Below, piece by piece: positions 57,351-64,000 of a stretch of DNA of 64,000 nt. A program made the position numbers and the translations under genes. The stretch's first letter is position 1. Each line of letters begins with the position of its first letter. The stretch comes from an uncultured Eubacteriales bacterium. GTDB taxonomy: Bacteria; Bacillota; Clostridia; Oscillospirales; Oscillospiraceae. The stretch spans positions 1 through 64,000 of the forward strand of contig URQY01000003.1 of the NCBI GenBank assembly GCA_900550165.1, read 5' to 3'. The notes under the pieces are model-generated. The model saw only the letters and a list, made by a program, of their open reading frames with translations, did no database searches and was not told the DNA's origin.

Positions 57351-57566
57351 ATGGACGAGATCAAACCCGGGCGCTACCGCCACTTCAAGGGCAACGAATA
57401 CGAGGTCATCGGCCTCGCCCGCCACTCCGAAACGCAGGAGGAGATGGTCGTCTACCGCGCGCTGTACGGCGACTTTGGCCTCTGGGTGCGCCCCGCGCAA
57501 ATGTGGAATGAGACCGTCGAGCGCGACGGCAAGACCTTCCGCCGCTTCACCTATATCGGCCAATGA
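57351..57566 (+). CDS. DUF1653 domain protein
   Basis: A 71-residue protein that is nearly all DUF1653 (KPGRYRHFKGNEYEVIGLAR, EEMVVYRALYGDFGLWVRPA). The family is small and of unknown function. AGGAGG precedes the ATG, and a TATACT -10 lies at about 57314. Its stop overlaps the start of the next gene (ATGA), so the two are coupled. Confidence 0.88.
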   Translation: MDEIKPGRYRHFKGNEYEVIGLARHSETQEEMVVYRALYGDFGLWVRPAQMWNETVERDGKTFRRFTYIGQ

Positions 57567-58078
57567 CGGACTATACGCTCATCCGCGCAAAGCGCCGCAC
57601 GATGTCCCTGCAATTGGACCGCGACGGCAATGCCGTCGTCCGCGCGCCCTACGGCGTGAAAAAAGAGTTCATCGACCGCTTTGTCGCCGCGCACGGGGAC
57701 TGGCTCGCCCGCGCCCGCGCAAAGCAGCAATCGCGCCGCGCCGCCCATCCCGAGCCGACAGAAGCGGAGCGCGAGGCGCTCATCGCGCAGGCGAAGGAAT
57801 ACCTTCCCGCGCGCGTCGCTCACTGGAGCGCCGTCATGGGGCTGACGCCCACCGGCATAAGGATCACGTCCGCGCGCACACGCTTTGGCTCGTGCAGCGG
57901 GAAAAACAGCATTTGCTTTTCCTGGCGGCTGATGCTCTATCCGCCGGAGGCCATCGACTATGTCGTCGTCCACGAGCTGGCGCACATCCGCCACCATGAT
58001 CACTCTCCCGCATTTTACGCGCTTGTCGAGCGCTATATGTCCGACTGGCGCGGGCGGATGAAGCTGCTGAAGGAATAG
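57563..58078 (+). CDS. YgjP-like (DUF45/SprT-type) metallopeptidase
   Basis: A 171-residue zinc protease. RFGSCSGKNSICFSWRLMLY is the conserved central block and VVHELAHIRHHDHSPAFYAL provides the H-E-x-x-H zinc site with a third ligand downstream. Substrates are unknown. It overlaps the DUF1653 gene by four bases and ends with a TAG stop, one of few in the window. Confidence 0.9.
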   Translation: MTDYTLIRAKRRTMSLQLDRDGNAVVRAPYGVKKEFIDRFVAAHGDWLARARAKQQSRRAAHPEPTEAEREALIAQAKEYLPARVAHWSAVMGLTPTGIRITSARTRFGSCSGKNSICFSWRLMLYPPEAIDYVVVHELAHIRHHDHSPAFYALVERYMSDWRGRMKLLKE

Positions 58079-58113
58079 AAAAGCCCAAGGGAAGCACTTC
58101 CCTTGGGCTTTTT
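58079..58113 (+). terminator. Bidirectional terminator
   Basis: AAAAGCCCAAGGGAAG and CTTCCCTTGGGCTTTT form the stem between the YgjP gene and the minus-strand selenium operon. Confidence 0.93.
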
Positions 58114-58121
58114 CCCGTTTT

Positions 58122-58325
58122 TTACTTGTTGAGCTTCAGGCGGAAGTCCTCGCCCTCGGCGGCGTACTCCACCTTGTAGCCCTGCTTTTCGGCAAAGCGG
58201 GTCACGTTCTCCACGCAGGTCATGCTGTCGACCAGCACCTCGAGAGACGCGGGCGCGTTCTTCTTCACCTCGTTCTGCACCATCACAACGGGCATGGGGC
58301 AGGAATATCCTCTTGCGTCGATCAT
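58122..58325 (-). CDS. TusA/SirA-like sulfurtransferase
   Basis: A 67-residue protein with the C-P-x-P motif RGYSCPMPVVMVQNEVKK (Cys9). This small fold carries persulfide or, in selenium loci, probably selenium. Its ATG overlaps the yedE stop (ATGA), so it is co-translated. Next to YedE it is the usual YedE-TusA pair, in which YedE carries sulfur- or selenium-containing ions across the membrane. Confidence 0.88.
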   Translation of the reverse strand: MIDARGYSCPMPVVMVQNEVKKNAPASLEVLVDSMTCVENVTRFAEKQGYKVEYAAEGEDFRLKLNK

Positions 58326-59419
58326 GCGTTTGCTTCCTCCTTCTTGGGCATATTCAGCACGGCAACGACCAGCATCACGACAAGGCCGAGCACGACGGCG
58401 ATCTTGCCGACATTGGAAATACCGCCGACGATCAGCTCGCCAGCCTCGCTCTTGGAGTCGGGATTACCGGCAAGGCCGAAGTTGTGTGCAAGCGCCGCGC
58501 CGACGATCATTCCAAACACGGTAACGGCACTGTCGCCGTTGCCCTGTGCAGCCAGAATGAGCTGGCGCAGCGGGCAGCCGCCGAGCAGCACGCTGCCCCA
58601 ACCGACGAGCACCATGCCCAGCAGATTCCAGAGGTGCGCGCTGTGCGCGACCGGCTGGAGCGCGAAGCCGAGGTGGAAGTTGCCCATGATGAGGTTGCCG
58701 ATCAGCGTGACGAAAAAGATGGCAACAAAACCGTACAGCAGGTGGAAGTCCTTGAGCATGAACGCATCACGCAGGCCGCCGACCATGCAGAGCCTGCTCT
58801 TCTGCGCGAGCGCGCCGACAACAAGCGCGATGGCGAGCGCGATCCAGAAGGGAGCGTGCTTGGAGCCGGGGCCCTCTTCGGAGAACTTGAACAGCGCGGG
58901 CACGGTGACGACCAGGATAAGCAGCACGGCCATCACAGTGGGCAGCACGCCGCCCTCGGCCACGTGCGCCTCATAAGAACGCTTGAGGGAGAAGCCCTTC
59001 TTCAGGCACGCAATGCCGATGAGAATGCCGACGATGAAACCGGCAAGGCCGACGAGCGCGTTGAGGTCGCCGCCGCCGAGACGGAGCACCATACGCAGCG
59101 GGCAGCCGAGGAAGGCCAGCGCACCGATGACGACGAACGCGCCGAGCACGAAGCGGACCGCGGGGGACGAGCCCGTGCGGGCCTTGAATTCCTTGCTCGC
59201 AACGCTCATAATGAACGCGCCGAGCACGAGACCGATGATCTCGGGGCGGACATACTGCACCTTTGCGGCGCTGTGCAGGCCGCAGGCGCCCGAAATATCG
59301 CGCAGAAAGCAGGCAATACAGAAGCCCATGTTCGCAGGGTTGCCGAGCGCCGTCAGAATGAGCGCAGCAAGGCCCACGGCGGCACCGGCAGCGATGACGC
59401 CCAGATGTACTTTTTTCAT
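58322..59419 (-). CDS. yedE: YedE-like selenium/sulfur membrane transporter
   Basis: A 365-residue YeeE/YedE membrane protein with about ten helices in two repeats, each with the GCPLR motif: FLGCPLRMVLRLGGGDLNAL (about 103) and LLGGCPLRQLILAAQGNGDS (about 288). GFCIACFLRDISGACGLHSA near the N-terminus supplies the conserved cysteines. With SelD, YedF and DUF3343 nearby it fits the selenium-metabolism YedE subfamily (seleno-compound import is inferred). ATG 59419 follows TAGGAG. It heads a two-gene unit with the TusA-like gene. Confidence 0.88.
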   Translation of the reverse strand: MKKVHLGVIAAGAAVGLAALILTALGNPANMGFCIACFLRDISGACGLHSAAKVQYVRPEIIGLVLGAFIMSVASKEFKARTGSSPAVRFVLGAFVVIGALAFLGCPLRMVLRLGGGDLNALVGLAGFIVGILIGIACLKKGFSLKRSYEAHVAEGGVLPTVMAVLLILVVTVPALFKFSEEGPGSKHAPFWIALAIALVVGALAQKSRLCMVGGLRDAFMLKDFHLLYGFVAIFFVTLIGNLIMGNFHLGFALQPVAHSAHLWNLLGMVLVGWGSVLLGGCPLRQLILAAQGNGDSAVTVFGMIVGAALAHNFGLAGNPDSKSEAGELIVGGISNVGKIAVVLGLVVMLVVAVLNMPKKEEANA

Positions 59420-59483
59420 TTTCTCAATTCTCCTATTCCATTTTTTGATACACACTTGGCATTTGTTGAAATTCGCCGATAAC

Positions 59484-59512
59484 AGTATATGGGTTCTTAA
59501 CAGAAAGGGCAA
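59484..59512 (-). promoter_or_regulatory. Promoter of yedE-tusA
   Basis: On the minus strand TTGCCC (59507-59512), 17 bases, TATACT (59484-59489). Confidence 0.8.
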
Positions 59513-59528
59513 ATGGGAACTTATAATG

Positions 59529-59572
59529 AAACCGCACACATCATCGAAAAACCCGATAATGTGTGCGGTTTT
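59529..59572 (-). terminator. Hairpin after the DUF3343 gene
   Basis: AAACCGCACACAT and ATGTGTGCGGTTT form a long stem. It separates the yedF-csd-DUF3343 unit from yedE. Confidence 0.8.
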
Positions 59573-59587
59573 AGGTTTTCTCTTTGC

Positions 59588-59824
59588 TCAGATCATCACT
59601 TCATAGAATCCGGCGGCCTCCAGCTTCTCCTGCCCGACCATGGCCTCGAGCGCGGGTCTGTCCTCCACGCCCGCGCGCCATGCCATACCGCAGTCTGCCG
59701 TCAGCTCGCGCGGCACGGGAATGAGCCGCCCGGGAAGGTCCTTCTCCCGGCAGAGCTTCTCCATCGCGATGGCCGCGGCCGTCGTGTGGAAGGTGATGAT
59801 CAGATAGAGCTTTTTCTCTCTCAT
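59588..59824 (-). CDS. DUF3343 protein
   Basis: A 78-residue protein of the DUF3343 family (YLIITFHTTAAAIAMEKLCR; GRLIPVPRELTADCGMAWRA). Its conserved cysteine in T-A-D-C-G and its constant presence next to SelD, YedF and desulfurase genes mark it as a selenium- or sulfur-carrier candidate. The start overlaps the desulfurase stop by four bases (ATGA). Confidence 0.88.
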   Translation of the reverse strand: MREKKLYLIITFHTTAAAIAMEKLCREKDLPGRLIPVPRELTADCGMAWRAGVEDRPALEAMVGQEKLEAAGFYEVMI

Positions 59825-60954
59825 GTCGCTATCTCGCGGATGGCGCGCACCGCCTCGTCCGCTTCCTCTTCTGTATTGTACCAGCCGAAGCTGAAGCGCA
59901 CCGCGCCCTGTTCCTCGGTCCCGAGCGCGCGGTGCAGCCGCGGCGCGCAGTGCGCGCCTGGGCGCGTCGCGATGCCGTAGTCCTCGGACAGAATGTCCGC
60001 GACCTCGCCCGAGTCCACGCCTGCGATGTTCAGCGCGGCGACCGCCGTGCGCTCGCGGTCAAAATCGCCGTAGAGCGTCACGCCCGCAACATCCCGCACG
60101 CCCGCGACAAAGCGGCGCAGCAGCGCCGTCTCATGCGCGTGGATGGTACCGATACCGGTCTCGCGCAAAAAGTCGAGCGCCGCATTCAGCCCCGCAATGC
60201 CGTGGCCGTTGAGCGTGCCGGCCTCGAGGCGTGTCGGCATCTGCTCGGGCTGAGACTGCGAATACGTCTGCACGCCCGTGCCGCCGACCTTCCAGGGTAC
60301 AATGTCCACACCCTCGCGCACGCACAGTCCGCCCGTACCCTGCGGGCCCATGAGCGACTTGTGCCCCGTGAAGCACAGCACGTCGATGTGCATTTTCTCC
60401 ATGTCGATGGGCAGTACGCCCGCGCTTTGTGAGGCGTCCACGAGGAACAACAGCCCGTGCGCGTGCGCAAACTGTCCAATGCGCGCAAGGTCGAGCACGT
60501 TTCCCGTCAGATTGGAGGCGTGCGTGCAGACGACGGCGCGGGTATTGGGCCGCAGGAGCCGCTCAAAGTCCGCGTAGTCGATGTTTCCCTGCCTGTCCGC
60601 GCCGACAAAGCTCAATTCGACGTTTTTTTCCGCCTCCAGCCGGTAGAGCGGGCGCAAAACGGAGTTGTGCTCAAGGTCCGTCGAGATCACATGGTCCCCG
60701 CTTCGGATGCAGCCGTGGATGGCGATGTTCAGCGCCTCGGTCGAGTTGCAGGCAAAGGCCACATGGTCGGGCCGCTTGCAGCCGAAGAGCGCGGCAAGCT
60801 TGCAGCGCGTATCGTAAATGACACGCGAGGCGGCAAGCGCCTCCTCGTGTGTGCCGCGCGCGCTGTTGCCAAAGCTCCCCATGGCCTGCACCACCGCGTC
60901 GATGACCTGCGGGGGCTTGCGCAGCGTGGTCGCCGCGTTGTCCAGATAGATCAT
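59821..60954 (-). CDS. Cysteine desulfurase of the selenium-linked family
   Basis: A 377-residue class V PLP enzyme. YLDNAATTLRKPPQVIDAVV, STDLEHNSVLRPLYRLEAEK, VDASQSAGVLPIDMEKMHID and CFTGHKSLMGPQGTGGLCVR (PLP lysine) are present, and the catalytic Cys is in ATRPGAHCAPRLHRALG. It differs from the IscS-like gene at 50511. In this locus it may act on cysteine or selenocysteine to supply selenide to SelD. It follows yedF by two bases. Confidence 0.92.
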   Translation of the reverse strand: MIYLDNAATTLRKPPQVIDAVVQAMGSFGNSARGTHEEALAASRVIYDTRCKLAALFGCKRPDHVAFACNSTEALNIAIHGCIRSGDHVISTDLEHNSVLRPLYRLEAEKNVELSFVGADRQGNIDYADFERLLRPNTRAVVCTHASNLTGNVLDLARIGQFAHAHGLLFLVDASQSAGVLPIDMEKMHIDVLCFTGHKSLMGPQGTGGLCVREGVDIVPWKVGGTGVQTYSQSQPEQMPTRLEAGTLNGHGIAGLNAALDFLRETGIGTIHAHETALLRRFVAGVRDVAGVTLYGDFDRERTAVAALNIAGVDSGEVADILSEDYGIATRPGAHCAPRLHRALGTEEQGAVRFSFGWYNTEEEADEAVRAIREIAT

Positions 60955-60956
60955 TC

Positions 60957-61562
60957 TTACGGGCGCACCACGCGGTCCGCACCGCTCATCTTCTCGACGA
61001 TAACGTACATATTCGTCACTTCGCCGACCGCCAGCTTCTCCTTCAGGTCATAGAAGTTCAGGCACGTGCCGCAGCTCAGGATCTCCACGCCGCGCGCGGC
61101 CATGCCCTTGAGGTCCTCCAGAGACTCCGAGCCCTCGCACGTCAGCTTCACACCGCCGTTGTAGCAGAGGATGGTGTCGGGCAGGGTCTCCTGCTGGCTC
61201 AGGGCGAAGACGAACGCCTTCATCAGCGCGCCGCCGAGCTCGTCGCTGCCGCTGCCCATTTTGTCGGAGGACAGCACCGCGACCGTCTTCGGCTTGCCGC
61301 AGGTATAGCACTCGCCGCTCTCTTCCTCCACGTTGGTGTTTTCGCCAACGGTGATGGTCACGCGGTACTCATGCTCGCCGAGCTTTTCGCTCTTGGAGGC
61401 GCAGCCCTTGCTCGCGGCCAGCTTGCCGAGGTTTTCCACCGCCGTCTCGTTGTCGACCAGCGTCTCAATAATGCCCGCGCCGCCGAGCTCCTTCATAGCC
61501 TTCTGCGTTTTTACAACAGGGATGGGGCAGACATCGCCCATCGCATTGACTTCGATCGTCAT
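60957..61562 (-). CDS. yedF: YedF, selenium-metabolism sulfurtransferase-like protein
   Basis: A 201-residue two-domain protein. The N-terminal TusA-like domain has MGDVCPIPVVKTQKAMKELG (Cys12 in C-P-x-P), a middle CYTCGKPK motif, and the C-terminal DsrE-like domain has SSDKMGSGSDELGGALMKAF and EILSCGTCLNFYDLKEKL. Length and order match the selenium YedF family. ATG 61562 follows AAAGGAG. It heads the yedF-desulfurase-DUF3343 unit, divergent from selD. Confidence 0.93.
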   Translation of the reverse strand: MTIEVNAMGDVCPIPVVKTQKAMKELGGAGIIETLVDNETAVENLGKLAASKGCASKSEKLGEHEYRVTITVGENTNVEEESGECYTCGKPKTVAVLSSDKMGSGSDELGGALMKAFVFALSQQETLPDTILCYNGGVKLTCEGSESLEDLKGMAARGVEILSCGTCLNFYDLKEKLAVGEVTNMYVIVEKMSGADRVVRP

Positions 61563-61612
61563 AGTGATCTCTCCTTTTTCCAAAGCGGGTGCTCCGCCGA
61601 TTTTCGTTTCCA

Positions 61613-61641
61613 ACTATAGCAGATATTTTCGCCTTTGGCAC
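61613..61641 (-). promoter_or_regulatory. Promoter of the yedF operon
   Basis: On the minus strand GTGCCA (61636-61641), 17 bases, TATAGT (61613-61618). Confidence 0.65.
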
Positions 61642-61739
61642 ATCTTTTTTCGCGTTTGCGCCGCGCGGCTCATTCTTTTTCTGCATGAGTGCACTTTATT
61701 TATCGTTTTCCTCCATCACATTCCATCTTCTTTTCCAAT

Positions 61740-61768
61740 TTGACAAATCCCCTGCAATTCTCTACAAT
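61740..61768 (+). promoter_or_regulatory. Promoter of selD
   Basis: TTGACA (61740-61745), 17 bases, TACAAT (61763-61768), about 74 bases before the selD ATG. The leader includes a GGCC...GGCC hairpin. Confidence 0.88.
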
Positions 61769-61841
61769 AAGTATACTTTGCCTTTTGGCCTCGGGCGGCC
61801 CTCGCTGCCCGCTGCAACAGTGATTCAAGGGGGTGTGCCGC

Positions 61842-62882
61842 ATGAAGGAAAAGCTGCGTCTCACGCAGATGACCACCGCCGCCGGGTGAGCGGCAAAATT
61901 GGGGCCGGGTGCCCTTACGGAAATTCTGCAAGATCTGCCGAATGTCAAGGACCGTGATCTTCTCGTCGGATACGACAGCAGCGACGATGCCGCCGTCTAC
62001 CGCGTCTCCGATGATGTCGCCGTCATCGAAACGGTCGACTTCTTCACCCCCATCGTGGACGATCCCTATCTCTTCGGCCAGATCGCCGCGGCAAACGCGC
62101 TGAGCGACGTATACGCCATGGGCGGCGAGCCGCGGGTCGCAATGAATCTTCTCTGCGTGCCGAACTGCCTGCCCAAGGAGGACGTCCGCGCCATTCTGGA
62201 GGGCGGACATTCCAAGGCTGTCGAGGCAGGCTGCGTCATCGCCGGCGGCCACACCATACAGGATAACGAGCCGAAGTACGGGCTGTGCGTCACGGGCTTT
62301 GTCCATCCCGAACGCATCCTCAAAAATGTCGGTGCGCAGCCGGGCGATGTGCTCGTGCTGACCAAGCCCATCGGCAGCGGCGTGCTGACCACCGCGCTCA
62401 AGGCGGACCTCATCTCCGCTTCCTCGCGCGATGCGGTGTATGCGCACATGGCCACGCTCAACAAGGCTGCGGGAGACGCGGTCCGTCAGGTAAGCGATGT
62501 GCACGCCTGCACGGATATCACGGGCTTCGGTCTGCTCGGCCACAGCTTCGAGATGGCCGAGGGCAGCGGCGTGACCATCCGTCTGCACGGCAAGGCCATC
62601 CCCCTGATGGACGAGGCGCTCGACATGGCCGGGATGGGCATTATCCCCTCGGGCGCTTACCGCAACACGGACTATGTCAAGCCCCACCTCGCGGTCCTGC
62701 CCTCGGCACAGCAGGCGCTTCTGGACCTTGCGGCCGATCCGCAGACCTCTGGCGGTCTTCTCGTCGCCCTGCCGCGCGAGCAGGCGGAAAGGCTCCTTTC
62801 GCTGCTCCGCCCCTTTGCCCCGTGGAGCGCCATCGTCGGCGAGGTGAGCGCGCGCAAGGCAAGCGCGCTTGAATTCGATTAA
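61842..62882 (+). CDS. selD: Selenide, water dikinase containing selenocysteine
   Basis: Makes selenophosphate from selenide and ATP, 346 residues. The start is ATG 61842 with AGGGGG upstream. Codon 16 is TGA (61887-61889), in the place of the catalytic Cys/Sec: LRLTQMTTAAG-U-AAKLGPG. The frame continues unbroken to 62882 with the SelD core: LLVGYDSSDDAAVYRVSDDV, TPIVDDPYLFGQIAAANALS, DVYAMGGEPRVAMNLLC, ITGFGLLGHSFEMAEGSGVT and DPQTSGGLLVALP. Reading only from 61899 would lose the active site. A SECIS-like hairpin follows the TGA. It implies selA, selB and selC elsewhere in the genome. Confidence 0.95.
61887..61915 (+). promoter_or_regulatory. UGA selenocysteine codon and candidate bacterial SECIS
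   Basis: TGA is at 61887-61889. Twelve bases on, GGGC (61902-61905) and GCCC (61911-61914) close a 5-base loop CGGGT with the GG that bacterial SECIS loops carry. The stem is short. Confidence 0.7.
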
Positions 62883-62897
62883 CCCTTCCCGCAAACC

Positions 62898-62934
62898 AAG
62901 GGTCCTTCAAAGCAATGCTTTGAAGGACCCTTTT
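62898..62934 (+). terminator. Bidirectional terminator after selD
   Basis: AAGGGTCCTTCAAAGC and GCTTTGAAGGACCCTT form the stem around AAT; T residues follow on both strands. Confidence 0.93.
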
Positions 62935-62945
62935 GATGTTCTTCC

Positions 62946-63821
62946 TTATTCGCCGTGCGGCATTCTCGCCTTCACAGCTTCGCCCGTGGGCGTTGCGGCC
63001 AGACCGCCGAGCGCCGTCTCGCGGAACTCGACCGGCATGCGCCGTCCGACCTCGCCCATCGCGTCGATGACCTCGTCGACGGGAATGCGGCTCTCGATGC
63101 CCGCGAGCGCCATATCCGCCGCGGAGATGGCGTTCACCGCACCGATGACGTTGCGCTTGACGCACGGCACCTCGACAAGGCCGGCAACAGGGTCGCAGAC
63201 AAGACCCATCAGATTCTTGAGCGCGATGGCCACCGCATGGCCGATCTGCTCGTTCGTGCCGCCGCGCAGCGTCACGAGCGCACCTGCCGCCATAGCCGAC
63301 GCCGTGCCGATCTCCGCCTGGCAGCCGCCCGCCGCACCCGAGATGCCCGCGCGGTACGCAATGACCGCGCCGATGCCCGAGGCGACATACAGTGCCTCAA
63401 GCAGCTGGTGCTGCGTGTAATCCTCTTTTTCCCGCAGCGCCAGCAGCACCGCCGGAACAACACCGCAGGAGCCCGCCGTCGGCGCCGCCACGATGCGGCG
63501 CATACAGGCGTTGGACTCCGCCATCGAGATCGCCTGCGCGATGGCCTCGCCGACAAGGTCGCCGCCGATGCTGTCCCCGCGGCGCAGATACAGCCGCATC
63601 TTCAGCCCGTCGCCGCCGACAAGACCGCTCACGCTGCGCTGCGTGCCGGTATAGGAGTCCGCCGCGTCCTGAATGGCCTGCCAGGTCGAGAGCATCTTCG
63701 CCATCGAAGCCTGGCGGCTCACCTGCCGCAGGTCCATATCATAATGCAGGATGATCTCCCAGAACGGAAGGCCCTCCCGCTCCGAGCACTCAAAGATTTG
63801 CTTCATCGAATCCAGAACCAT
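62946..63821 (-). CDS. sdaAA: L-serine dehydratase, iron-sulfur type, alpha subunit
   Basis: Deaminates serine to pyruvate with a labile 4Fe-4S cluster, 291 residues. Cluster-site cysteines are in AAPTAGSCGVVPAVLLAL, the middle GGCQAEIGTASAMAAGAL and CDPVAGLVEVPCVKRN. The N-terminal MKQIFECSEREGLPFWEIIL pattern is usual. ATG 63821 follows AAGGAGG; it overlaps the end of the upstream beta-subunit gene by 32 bases. Coupled use with SstT is likely. Confidence 0.94.
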   Translation of the reverse strand: MVLDSMKQIFECSEREGLPFWEIILHYDMDLRQVSRQASMAKMLSTWQAIQDAADSYTGTQRSVSGLVGGDGLKMRLYLRRGDSIGGDLVGEAIAQAISMAESNACMRRIVAAPTAGSCGVVPAVLLALREKEDYTQHQLLEALYVASGIGAVIAYRAGISGAAGGCQAEIGTASAMAAGALVTLRGGTNEQIGHAVAIALKNLMGLVCDPVAGLVEVPCVKRNVIGAVNAISAADMALAGIESRIPVDEVIDAMGEVGRRMPVEFRETALGGLAATPTGEAVKARMPHGE

Positions 63822-64000
63822 CCTCGTCGTCCTCCTTATCGTAATAGGTCACGGACAAAATGCCCGGCAGCTGTGCGAGAAACTCCACCTGATTGCGCTT
63901 GATGTGCTGGTCCGTCTCAATGACCATCAGCGCGTCACCGCCGCGGCGATGGCGGTTGACGCTCATATTCGCCACATTGATGCGAAGCTGACTCAGAATG
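63790..64000 (-). CDS. sdaAB: L-serine dehydratase beta subunit, C-terminal fragment
   Basis: The last 69 codons of the beta subunit gene; the window ends inside it. The fragment is the ACT regulatory domain: LSQLRINVANMSVNRHRRGG, DALMVIETDQHIKRNQVEFL, AQLPGILSVTYYDKED. It overlaps sdaAA, so the pair is translationally coupled. Confidence 0.9.
   Translation of the reverse strand, partial: ILSQLRINVANMSVNRHRRGGDALMVIETDQHIKRNQVEFLAQLPGILSVTYYDKEDDEDGSGFDEANL

Noticed and set aside
50511..60954. Possible recent duplication of desulfurase genes (50511 and 59821)
   Set aside because: The two proteins belong to different subfamilies with different active-site loops (SAGSACHRG and RPGAHCAPR).
61899..62882. 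SelD starting after the TGA
   Set aside because: It lacks the active-site Sec; the upstream frame has an ATG, SD and conserved N-terminus.
1..64000. Prophage, insertion sequence or integrated plasmid
   Set aside because: I saw no integrase, transposase, capsid, replication or conjugation gene; only the tRNA-Tyr scar hints at a past element.

Overview
The window is a piece of a GC-rich, spore-forming Firmicute, most likely an anaerobic gut Oscillospirales/Clostridia member (inference). Pointers are a SpoVT regulator, an M-box Mg2+ riboswitch before mgtE, a KdpDE-like two-component system, many sodium-coupled carriers, an Fe-S L-serine dehydratase, a UGA-containing selD and Firmicute-type SD sites and promoters. 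The first 52 bases are Illumina Nextera adapter, so base 1 is a raw contig end. Genes are packed in short operons on both strands with hairpin terminators between most of them, and there is no obvious strand bias, prophage, transposase or CRISPR array.

Layout. 53-4283: end-truncated type II topoisomerase A subunit, then trkA-trkH K+ uptake and a YihY-like membrane protein. 4413-8491: M-box, mgtE, M29 aminopeptidase, gamma-carbonic anhydrase-like protein, aroQ. 8664-12040: polar amino-acid ABC transporter with an ornithine-cyclodeaminase-family gene broken by an in-frame TAG. 12465-14241: KdpE and a short KdpD. 14420-17465: orphan OadG, TrmO, DUF4914 protein. 17743-20925: Fe-S protein divergent from a Crp/Fnr regulator, YitT, and a three-gene small sigma-like operon. 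21008-21373: tRNA-Thr and tRNA-Tyr with a duplicated tRNA 3' end. 21619-24681: LexA-like repressor with three evenly spaced operators, then two COG0523 metal GTPases, one with a long His-rich insert. 25412-31214: PucR, cytosine-type permease, DUF917 and HyuA-like genes, a hydantoin or N-heterocycle cassette. 31350-35061: M20 amidohydrolase, MazG, a solute-binding-protein relic, sstT. 35351-41117: spoVT, ABC exporter, membrane HTH regulator, purine permease. 41350-45516: polA-rimI-tsaD. 45623-46125: AT-rich gap with a DnaA-box cluster. 46158-53047: DUF6512, MBL hydrolase, DUF4349 lipoprotein, yfbR, mtaB, cysteine desulfurase, MATE pump. 53096-58078: EamA and dicarboxylate carriers, uraA behind a leader-peptide attenuator, DUF1653 and YgjP-like protease. 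58122-62882: selenium locus (TusA-like, YedE, DUF3343, desulfurase, YedF, Sec-containing SelD). 62946-64000: sdaAA and the end of sdaAB.

Themes. Ion homeostasis (K+, Mg2+, probable Zn or other metal), nucleobase salvage (CodB-like, NCS2, UraA), serine uptake and deamination (SstT, SdaA), t6A37 tRNA modification (TsaD, MtaB, TrmO) and selenium use recur. The most notable regulatory candidate is the uraA leader: a 29-codon ORF with a strongly U-rich second half ends inside an intrinsic terminator, an arrangement like the enterobacterial pyrBI UTP-sensing attenuator. The selD gene is read through a UGA codon and is easily mis-annotated as a shorter ORF.
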